Origin: Incurvaria masculella
Taxonomy: Eukaryota > Arthropoda > Insecta > Lepidoptera > Incurvariidae
Assembly: GCA_946894095.1 (NCBI GenBank)
Contig: OX335646.2
Coordinates: forward strand, 10,968,077-11,032,076
Length of the DNA: 64,000 nucleotides
Direction of reading: 5' to 3'
Each line of letters begins with the position of its first letter. Position 1 is the stretch's first letter. Of the stretch, positions 55,800 through 64,000 are shown piece by piece. Under the pieces are notes generated by a model. That model was not told the DNA's origin and ran no database searches. It saw only the letters and a list, made by a program, of their open reading frames with translations. The translations under genes and the position numbers were made by a program.

Positions 55800-56085
55800 G
55801 ATGGCGCGAGTCGGACTTGCACAGGTTCCGTACCATCGTACAAAATTTAACATAAAAAATCAAGTTTTTTGTACGAGGGCCCCGTTTTTTTATTGAATTT
55901 GTATTATTTTAAAATATGTTGTTATTATGGCAAAATAAACATACACTCTGTGAAAATTTCAGCTGCCTACCTATTACGGTTCATGAGATACAGCCCTGTG
56001 ACGGACGGACGGACGGATGGACAGCGGAGGTTTATTAATAGGGTTCCGTTGGCACCCTTTGGGTATGGAACCCTAAAAATAAGAA
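55800..56085 (+). mobile_element. Interspersed repeat with (GACG)n run
   Basis: GGTTCCGTACCATCGTACAA, then GGTTCATGAGATACAGCCCT, (GACG)n at about 55999-56020, and TAGGGTTCCGTT to GGAACCCTAAAAA. Same family as 2155-2517 and 59165-59430. Followed by an (AAT)n run at 56120-56145. Confidence 0.82.
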
Positions 56086-56634
56086 CCGTATATGAAAAAA
56101 AATTAAGGAAGCGCAAATGAATAATAATAATAATAATAATAAAATTCTTTATTCACTTAGCAAAAACAAAACTTACAACATAAATACATAGTAATCTGAA
56201 CAGTAAAAGGTTTTACTTAAGGTTTATTTATTTATTTATTTTACTCTTTGATACATACATGTAAAGGGCGAGCTTATCGCTATCGGTTGTAGGTGTTTAG
56301 TTAATGTTATTGCTAATACTATGATGTGTAGTTACGTTTGGTCCCAGTCTCCCAAAATAGTGCTATGGGAGAGGGGTTCTTTCTTCGGAATATAATTTTT
56401 CGTTTTGGTGAGTAGAACGAATGAATAACGAATTTCGAAACATAAACCTAAGACCAGATATTTGAGTTAAATGTTGCCAGAATTGAATAAATCGGCAATT
56501 ACATAGTTCACGACAACACTTTGTATATATTACCAGTTAATTACCTACTTCTATATTTTTATCATCGACAACAAATAACTCAAATAAAAAAAATATAATA
56601 ATTAAATGGTGAAAATGAGATTTTTGTGTGTTAA

Positions 56635-56710
56635 ACCTTGTACAATGGTACGTGTGTAATCCTTCGTGTACGAGTCCGACTTGCACTTGGCCGGTTTTTT
56701 ATGTTAGTGG
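56635..56710 (-). mobile_element. Head fragment of the (GACG)n repeat
   Basis: Only the end CTTGTACAATGGTACG ... CCGACTTGCACTTGGCCGG is present, minus orientation. Confidence 0.65.
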
Positions 56711-57220
56711 ACCAACCGTCATGATATTAGGGAACTATAGGAAGTAGAGTTTAGTATATCCTGGTTCAATAAAGAAACAATATAGAAATGGCGGCTTGTA
56801 CTTGCGAATCGCATGCTATCTCGCTTCCACTATATCGCTATCTATACTCACACAGTGCGGTACCAACTGCAAAACAAAATATCAAATCAGAGCACGCAGT
56901 GATATGCACTCAGTTGCGTTGTTAGGTCGGTATAGGGTTTTACTGGTTGAACTGAACAGAACTATGACTTCTAAAAACCGCGGGAAGATTCTTTGGAGTG
57001 TCGCCCGTGAAATTGTGTTTAAGAGAGCCATCATCCTGCCTTAAAATTAAGGGCGATAACTGTTTACATGCTCTTAATGTTTAACTATGTTTATGAAATT
57101 TTGGATTCTAAAATATTTTGTCAAAGTTTACGTCTGTATTTTTATTTTTTAGGTACGGGTAATGTATGAATACTGGAATATTTTAATCAGTTTATTAAAT
57201 CAACACTTTCCTTTAGTTTG

Positions 57221-57477
57221 TTGTATAACATTACTTCACAGGATTTGTTTCTTGTAAGCGACACTATTGACTGGCGCAATAATACAGGTTGCGATTTTTT
57301 TTTCAAAATCAACGAGTTCGATTCGCGGCTAGGGAAACAAAAACATCAAAAATCTAATCATGCATTTTTAGTTTTTATCAAAATCTGTGAGAGGAGTGAT
57401 CCTTTGAGTGTTTTTCGCTATTTCTTATGGTTTCGGATCTAGCCCTAAAGGCCGACTAGAAAAGTTTACCTTGTATA
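57221..57477 (+). repeat. Interspersed repeat, second copy of 11876-12148
   Basis: GTAAGCGACACTATTGACTG, CAAAATCAACGAGTTCGATT, GAGTGTTTTTCGCTATTTCT and GGTTTCGGATCTAGCC in the same order as in the TDRD7 intron copy. Confidence 0.65.
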
Positions 57478-57921
57478 CCTTTAGATTGGAAAATATTGAT
57501 TGGCTAATAAGCATTAGAAAACGTTTTTCGTACTAAACTGGTACGTCACTTATTCCAGGGAATGGGATATGTATTTATGTTTAATCTATAATTTAAATAA
57601 ATTAAATTAAATATTAAAAAAAATGTTAAAACATAAATGTATACTTTGTAACAATATTATGCTGACCGTACCGTCCGTTGGACAAGTACAAGCCGCCATT
57701 TCTATATAGTTTATTGAACAGGCTTATAGATAGTAAGAAATCCCAGCAGCGACATACAAGTACATATATCAGTTGAATAGCAAGGCACACAGCACACAAC
57801 ATACTCAATGAAATTTCTCCTCGTCTCAACAATCAGCTTTGTAATTGCAGCCTTGAGCCTAGCGTCTCCTCGTCTACGTCGGGTGTCCTTGCCTAATTAG
57901 TAGGTGAATTGATTGTAATCA

Positions 57922-58293
57922 GTGCTCCGGCTGAGAGATTCGGTGGAGAGGCAGATACAATACATGACCGGCATGCTGAGATACACGCTGAAACGGGAAG
58001 CATCCGATAGTTTTGCGAGAGAAAATATCAAATCAAACGTGCTACAAGATCAATTAATTCCACCAGCCATTTTGAAAAATGTGTATAACTTTTTAAACTT
58101 CTTAATTAACTTTAAAATTTACACCGTCGCTGAACATAATTGCAATTACACTTACGAAGGGTCAGTTTTCTTCGTTGACCGAGCGATGCACGAAGCGCGA
58201 GCTTATCGTCTCCCTTTCAGCTTGGGCAAAAATGCTTTGTGTCTGGCTGTTCTCCTCTACATGTTGCATTTGCATTCTCGTGATATTTTGTGA
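57922..58293 (+). CDS. Hypothetical open frame, possible exon
   Basis: 124 codons without a stop, opening after an AATCAG acceptor-like site. The first 45 residues (RLRDSVERQIQYMTGMLRYT, then LKREASDSFARENI) look genuinely coding: amphipathic and well composed. The rest is ordinary AT-rich sequence. No family recognised and no linked exons proven. Confidence 0.3.
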   Translation: MLRLRDSVERQIQYMTGMLRYTLKREASDSFARENIKSNVLQDQLIPPAILKNVYNFLNFLINFKIYTVAEHNCNYTYEGSVFFVDRAMHEARAYRLPFSLGKNALCLAVLLYMLHLHSRDIL

Positions 58294-58299
58294 GCAGGT

Positions 58300-58780
58300 T
58301 CGATAATTCCATGGATTTTTTTGTCGAGTCAGTTTTTGAAATTTTTACAAAATGGCTGAGCCATTTTTAAAAATGTTCTACGAATGTCACAAAAGCGTTA
58401 GGTAAGTACCAAGTGAGAAGAATAACAGGGTTTTGTTTTAAGGTGTGCGATGAATAGAACATTTATTCAGTTTTAAAGCTATGCAAAGACAGTCCCGCGA
58501 GGTCTACAGCTCAGCTTCACCACTAGTTTTTTCTAGGCGCACTTTACAGAGCATAGTCTGGACAATAACTCAAATTGAAATCAGTGGTTCTGAAGAAACG
58601 GAGAACAAAATTACAAAAATGTGCCAAAATCTCAGTGTTCTTTTGTTATAGGAGCAACTGGAGGCTTAAATTTGGCTTCTCTTTCATAAATAATTCAAGT
58701 TCAAATATTATGATACTGAGAAAAAAAACTTTTTAAATATTCAATAATAATAAAAAAACCTTGATGATGTAAATATGTTT
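58300..58780. other. AT-rich flank, nothing recognised
   Basis: No gene, repeat boundary or regulatory motif that I can support. Confidence 0.4.
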
Positions 58781-58784
58781 TATG

Positions 58785-58940
58785 TAACTGGAATTGGATG
58801 GCTAATGCCACACCTACTGTCATTATAATAGGCCCACACACCACATGGGAATTCCGTGCCATGCCAGGACCTTCCTTATATAGCACGGCCGCTTTTAACT
58901 ATATGCAAAATACGGAAGATTTTCATTTCCGCTTCTAAAT
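58785..58940 (-). mobile_element. SINE 3' half, minus strand
   Basis: TATGTAACTGGAATTGGATG, ACACACCACATGGGAATTCC and CATGCCAGGACCTTCCTTAT: tail and part of the body only. Confidence 0.75.
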
Positions 58941-59164
58941 TGTTTGGGTTCTTAAAAATATTTTAGACAATATTCTCAATATGTTAATTGCATGACATTA
59001 TGTATCCAAAATTATGGTGACATAATGAGGATCAGCAGAGGAATCCCACAAGGTCTTACTTTGTTCATAATATAAATTACAGTCTCATAATTCACGGAGA
59101 AATATTAGCCTACGCAGATGATACGCTTTTACTAGCTATTCAATAGTGATTCGGAGGATAAAAT

Positions 59165-59430
59165 AAAAAAACCGGCCAAGTGCGACTCGGACTCGCACAC
59201 GAAGGGTTCCGTACCATCGTACAAGATTTAATTAATTTAATTTATTTTACCTATTTTTTGTTAGAGCGGAAAAATAAATACACACTCTTTGAACATTTCA
59301 ACTGCCTAACTATTACGGTTCATGAGATACAGCCCTGTGACAGACGGACGGACGGACGGACGGATGGACGGACAGCGGAGGCTTAGTAATAGGGTTCCGT
59401 TTTCACCCTTTGGGTACGGAACCCTTAAAA
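59165..59430 (+). mobile_element. Interspersed repeat with (GACG)n run, complete copy
   Basis: Starts AAAACCGGCCAAGTGCGACT, includes GGTTCATGAGATACAGCCCT and (GACG)n at 59343-59365, and ends TTTGGGTACGGAACCCTTAA. The best copy in the window. Confidence 0.85.
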
Positions 59431-59479
59431 AGCTGATATTGGATTAATCCCTTTAAAAATTACATAATGTTGTTATGTT

Positions 59480-59600
59480 GCGGTCTGCGTTCGCCCCATT
59501 GTGTCGGATGCGCCCCGCCGCGCGCCGCGCGCCTCGCACCCCGCGCACCTCGTCATACACTTTGTCACTTCATCCTTGCTTCGAGGTCGCTGCTGTATTT
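59480..59600. other. CpG-rich patch
   Basis: CGCCCCGCCGCGCGCCGCGC within AT-rich flank. It could be promoter or exon DNA of a neighbouring gene, but no motif decides this. Confidence 0.3.
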
Positions 59601-59924
59601 ATCGAAGTAGGTGAGGTGTTCATTTTTATGATATAAAATGGTTCGCTTCACTAGCCTGCGCCCCTGGTTCCTATGCATATAGGATGTCAACGGTTTGGGG
59701 TCGTGACATGTATTGTGCACATCATATTATGTACAGCTTGGCCCATATTTCTGTAGGAAAAGTTTTTTTAAAGGCAGCCCGTCTACAGACGACTTTATGC
59801 CTTTGTTACAGAGGTGGAATACCGACTAATAGTAAAGTGATTACTTACTTACTCAAAATATACTTTTTCGTGCTAACCATGCACGCGAATGTGGACACAT
59901 GAACATGCAATCGACCATGAAGCA

Positions 59925-60145
59925 AGGATACATCAGCCTGCGCAGGCTTAACCCTACTACCTACTAGGGGAAGGGGACCTTCACTTTTACATGGGTTTTG
60001 AACCATAGAACAGCTCGCATTCGTAACGAAATGCACTTATGTAACACAGAAAGAGAAAGAAAGTGGTGCACAGGGCGAGGATTTGAACCCAGACCTTTGG
60101 TATGCTAGGCAAGCCCCACGCCACTAGGCTACGAGCCGCTCAACA
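59925..60145 (-). mobile_element. SINE head with tRNA-like boxes, minus strand
   Basis: Minus strand has GCTCGTAGCCTAGTGGCGTG (A box) and GGTCTGGGTTCAAATCCTCG (B box), then part of the body. Matches 6956-7060 closely. The 3' body is missing. Confidence 0.82.
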
Positions 60146-60569
60146 TATTATGCACACATTGATTTTACGCTTTGCGGACATTGACTGCAAAAATTGAACG
60201 TATTGCCATTGTCACCAAAATCCTATTCTACATAGCTATTAAAAAATACATAAGTATCACATTCTTTGAAAATTTTTATTAAAAAAAAAAGCTACGCATA
60301 TTTTGCCTTTTTACCCGACTGCGCAAAAGGAGGGTTATGTTTTTACATTATGAATTTTCTGTACTTAATATTTTGTTTTGACATTTCAAATACCCACGTG
60401 CTAAACTCAAAGCACGAAAATCCTATAAGGTTATCCTCCCAAGAGGGGAGATATACGATCGTTAAATTATTTCTTCACCTCCATGCTTTAAATATGGTCA
60501 TATTTTTATTTAAATCTTTAAAGTTTTAAATCTTTGGGACAGCCAGACTTGTTTGAAATATTATGTTTT

Positions 60570-60719
60570 TGTCATTATAGGGCGAATGACTCTCTCGTAG
60601 ATCCCCGTGCTTTTGCCCAACGCCCGTCGACGTCCATGGGCTTTCGAGGCTCCAATGCAATGCATTCTCCGCTGTACACAGGCGCTCGTACACAGAAAAA
60701 TACGCTTCAATCCTTATGA
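60570..60719 (+). CDS. Hypothetical last-exon-like frame
   Basis: After ATTATAG, reads RANDSLVDPRAFAQRPSTSM then GFRGSNAMHSPLYTG and stops at TGA 60717-60719. The composition is like a disordered C-terminal tail and GC is higher than the flanks. No family recognised; no upstream exon established. Confidence 0.3.
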   Translation, partial: CHYRANDSLVDPRAFAQRPSTSMGFRGSNAMHSPLYTGARTQKNTLQSL

Positions 60720-60724
60720 GTTAG

Positions 60725-61915
60725 AGGGTCCCTAAATTTTACGATTCCTCGGCGGCATTTATCGCACAGAGTTCAAGGCAGGCACTTAGCTGATCCGTGA
60801 CACAGATGCGAACCTTTATCTGCCACTTTTTTTGGTCCGACTTGTTTTATGGTTCTAGGAATTTAATTCTAATTTAATATTTTTTCTTTTATTGAAGTCA
60901 CGTATTGAGAGTACTTCAAATTAGTTTTTTGTGTGTCCATCTACTCGATTCTCGTTTTTGCTTACTACCAGATTCGTTCCTCCGTGTACTCTGATTGAAG
61001 GTGCTTCTCATGCGCATAGTTCTTTCTACAGAAGATCAAATCTAATATTAAAATATTGGCTCGCCCTGCGTATCAGACAAATGCATTCTTTTGTACTCAC
61101 CCGTACCACTGAACACGCATCGCAGTGTGATTTTAACCCAATTAATATCATTAGCACGCAGTTCACACAGGTTCGCAAAAACATTCAACACGTCGGGTCT
61201 TTTCACTCATCACTAGGCTGAATTCACTTGTTCCATTATTTGCACAGATGTAACTTTTGTTGGTATTTTTTTAATCCACAGTGGAGCGGCGAATTAGTAT
61301 TTTTTTAATCCACGCACAATGGAGCGAACAGTTGTAGCGGGCGACTGCGTCCGGCATGTATGACAATTCCGACAAAATTCGCTCGTGCCATGGTGTGCTC
61401 ATGAGTGTAACGAAAATACCGTGACGTATTGTTCTCCTGCACCGGAACCTACCTCGACAGATCACATGCATGCGCAAGGACACGCAATACATACGTATGT
61501 GTAAACATACAAAAGTAACTATTGAGTCATTTGTGCAGCCATTTCGCTTCAGCTGTATAAACATAAGTCCGGCGAAAACATCATTGGCAGCATAATGGCT
61601 AAATATTGTAATTAAAATGTTTTGATTATATTTCAAAATAATAAAGTCAATAGCGAGCGAACAGCATCATTAAAAATAGTAATGAGGGAATAAAAACGAG
61701 GGAGTAAGTAAGAAAGGGGAATTAAAAATTTTCTTGGCATGCGAAACTCAGCCAGGCTCAACATCTAAAATGGTCACCCATCCGAAACTCGAGTGCGCCC
61801 AGTGATGCTATTCGTAAATTCGCATATGCAAGCATAGGATTCTTTGCAAACTACGAACTTCGCCTTTGATTATAGCCTGTTATTTCTAGTGGTCGTTGCT
61901 CATTCATCAAACAAG
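60725..61915. other. Flank without recognised features
   Basis: Several short open frames of 60-120 codons on both strands, none with family resemblance. A 5S-like SINE head remnant lies at 61740-61830 (minus strand TTCGGATGGGTGACCATTT). Confidence 0.4.
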
Positions 61916-61919
61916 GACA

Positions 61920-62350
61920 TTTATAGAGTTGTGGATATGGCTAATACCACACGCTCCGTCTAATATTAGCGGGGTAGAGCGCATTCCCTTTTGAATTAGG
62001 AGCCATGCCTTGCTTACATTGGGTTTTTTTATAGAACCTGACATGGATGGCTAACCACACAACTACCGTTATGATATTAGCCCAATACACCATATTCCCA
62101 AAGAAATTATGTTAGGTTAAGTTGTATTGCCGCTTTCAACTAGCGCTACTTTCAACCCGGCGGTGCTTAATGGTAGGGTCTCCTACCTAGTAGATAACCT
62201 ACAGTTTTAATGGGTTCCGAACCAGGGAACAGCTCGCATTAGTAACTAAATTCACTCATCCAATGTGGTGCATGACGGGGCGAGGATTTGAACCAAGGCC
62301 TCTCGCATGAAAGGCAAGTCCTCTAGCCTCTTTACCACGATCTGTACGTA
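61920..62350 (-). mobile_element. Two SINE copies, minus strand: a fragment and a tRNA-headed copy
   Basis: 61920-62020 is a tail fragment. 62035-62350 is nearly full length, from GACATGGATGGCTAACCACA to a head with GGCCTTGGTTCAAATCCTCG (B box). Its A box is degraded (TAAAGAGGCTAGAGG). Confidence 0.7.
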
Positions 62351-62393
62351 CTGTACTCAAAGACATGTAGTTTTCATTACACGTATTTTCTAA

Positions 62394-62700
62394 GCGCAGC
62401 GCAGCGACAGCGTGCTCTGGCAGCTCTAGATAGCCGTCAAGCTCTTGTGCTACGACGGCAATGGGTGTGTGTTGGTGTCCTCTGTTCCGGCGGCGACGTA
62501 TTGTTTGCGCCGTGTGTACTTCCGGTCGGAGAGCACGCTCGAGTACTCGTGCGCTAATTGTGCCGTCCGCGTCCGCTGCCGTCCGCGGCCGCTGCCGCGC
62601 CGCCGCCGCCTCCGTCGCCGCCACCGCCCCGCCCCGCCTCCTCCGCCGACCGCGCGCCGCGCCGCCGACCTCTGCGCCGCGCCGTTGCTCTACCGGTAGA
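62394..62700. other. GC-rich candidate exon or CpG island
   Basis: A sudden GC-rich block. Open frames run on both strands: plus VKLLCYDGNGCVLVSSVPAA then TYCLRRVYFRSEST (62430-62695), and minus ARVLERALRPEVHTAQTI then QELDGYLELPEHAVAAL (62624-62360). Either could be an exon of a gene reaching outside the window; I cannot choose and recognise neither. Confidence 0.35.
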
Positions 62701-62869
62701 GTCTAACGCTTATAAGTATATACCAACCACCACTTTGCCCATCGCATGCATACGCGAGCTCCGCCGTAGCTTTTCAAGCTGCCACGAGGTTTTGAAAAAA
62801 AAATTGGTTAAATTTGAACCACCGAGTTGATTTCAAAACCCGCATAGAAAATGCATCCCCCATAGATAC

Positions 62870-63420
62870 TGTTTGACATGGATGGCTAAAACCGAACTGA
62901 TCGTCAGATATTAACCTAACACACCACGTGGGAACTAGATGCCATGCCATGACTTTTCTTATATTGCTCGGCTACATTGAACAGGGGGTCCATTCAGGTA
63001 AGAGTGAGTTCGAGTTCGGGAGTGAGTTAACCTAAAATTAGCTGGGAAATTTATTATTATTTAAATAACGGAACCTTTACTTATACTTCCAACGTATTTA
63101 CGGGACGGACCAGATTTGTACCTAACTGTAATGATGTTCTAGAAGTGTGGAAACATTAACTATAAAGTGAGTTGATATTTAGTGACGAATTCGAACTCAC
63201 TCTTACCCTGAATGGACCCCCTGGATGGAAAACACGGTAAATTTTCATTGCCGCTTTGACCATCGTTCATTCAATGCGATGGTGGGCAGAATTAACCCTA
63301 CCACCTAGTAAGGAATTTACCTACAGTTTAACGCGGTATCCGAACCACGGCCAGCCTCAACGGTTTAAAATAGTCACGTCACAAGGCGTCGCACACTGAG
63401 CTACCGAGGCTGACTGTTAC
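62870..63420 (-). mobile_element. SINE interrupted by a MITE
   Basis: Tail and body at 62870-62983 (GACATGGATGGCTAAAACCG, ACACACCACGTGGGAACTAG), then a MITE, then the body continues at 63222 (TGGATGGAAAACACGG) to a head at about 63340-63415 (minus strand CAGCCTCGGTAGCTCAGTGT). Confidence 0.82.
62984..63221. mobile_element. MITE, 238 bp, nested in the SINE
   Basis: GGGGGTCCATTCAGGTAAGA at the left and GGGGGTCCATTCAGGGTAAG reading back from the right, continuing GAGTGAGTTCGA in both. It cuts the SINE body between TTGAAC and TGGATGG, which are adjacent in other copies. Confidence 0.9.
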
Positions 63421-63424
63421 AAGT

Positions 63425-63890
63425 TCCTTGATATTTGGTATCTTATACCAAGCAACAAATATCTTTTCCTGCACGTTTATGTATTTAAAAAAAATGTAGA
63501 CCGAGTCAAAAAACAGCGAAAAGAAAATCTTCATACCAATTTTTCTTTTCTGTGAGGTCGTACACAGGATATTTTTTTTTTTGAAAAAAAAAATGATAAT
63601 GATAAGACACCAATATTGGTTGCCAAATATTAGACACTATCAAGTCAATTGGAAAATCTATGTTTGTAAGGAGAGCGTAATTTTCTGATGCTTACGGCTG
63701 ATTGAATAGAATTTCGAAATATTGGTAGGTATCTAGTTTATAAACGACAGATTCTGTCTTTCCCCTGAGTATATACATAGATGGTATAAATAAAGTGCAG
63801 CGTATAAATTTTCAACAATGGCTTGGGGACGTTCCTTGAGGAAAGTTTTGCGGAGTTAATCTAATAAAACGGCTGGGTTAGAGAGCAATG
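63425..63890. other. AT-rich flank, nothing recognised
   Basis: No gene or repeat identified. Confidence 0.4.
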
Positions 63891-63900
63891 TCAATTAAAA

Positions 63901-64000
63901 AACGATGTTGTCACTAGAATCCAGAAAGGAGTGCTAAGATGGTTTGGACATTTGGAACGAATAGATGACGAAAAAATGACGAAACAAATTTACAGAGCAG
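63901..64000 (+). pseudogene. LINE reverse-transcriptase C-terminal fragment, cut by window end
   Basis: Reads NDVVTRIQKGVLRWFGHLER then IDDEKMTKQIYRA to the last base. V-L-R-W-F-G-H-V/L-E-R-M/I is a familiar C-terminal motif of insect LINE polyproteins, and its frame is open here. The extent beyond the window is unknown. Confidence 0.75.

Overview
The window is eukaryotic and reads as insect DNA, most likely Lepidoptera. Introns and spacers are long and AT-rich. Coding exons are short and GC-rich. Transposon debris is dense and includes repeats of a lepidopteran look: a repeat with a (GACG)n run and an ACCGGCCAAGTGCGA end, plus SINEs and many small inverted-repeat elements. There are no bacterial operons, CRISPR arrays or phage genes.

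Gene 1, plus strand, 417-32906: eighteen exons join in frame with matching intron phases into 1,111 residues of Tudor domain-containing protein 7 (TDRD7, fly tapas). The order is LOTUS, a linker, a dsRNA-binding-like domain, a second LOTUS, then three extended Tudor domains. The start codon lies upstream of the window. Two exons have been locally duplicated. One is a compact, phase-compatible copy of the dsRBD/LOTUS exon at 11063-11160. The other is a run of about eight 173-bp copies of the end of the Tudor-2 exon with its splice donor, at 24068-25555.

Intergenic block, 33231-45600: decayed LINE pieces, palindromic elements, SINEs, and one complete mariner (40443-41721) with an unbroken 341-codon transposase, both terminal repeats and a TA duplication.

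Gene 2, minus strand, 54633-45786: eleven exons join into a 676-residue carboxylesterase/cholinesterase-fold protein with a probable signal peptide and a C-terminal membrane anchor. The nucleophile motif GHSAG, an acidic residue and the HG histidine are present. The oxyanion HGG is replaced by HSE, so it may be an adhesion-type or altered esterase. It too carries decayed local copies of two of its exons.

Right flank, 54640-64000: mostly repeats, with a few unassigned coding-like stretches (57922-58293, 60570-60719, 62394-62700) and a LINE reverse-transcriptase end cut by the window edge.

The two genes show no sequence evidence of working together. I found no new multi-gene system. The most unusual structures are the exon-derived tandem array in TDRD7, its possible alternative exon, the membrane-anchored esterase-like protein, and SINEs that share one body but carry either a 5S-rRNA-like or a tRNA-like head.
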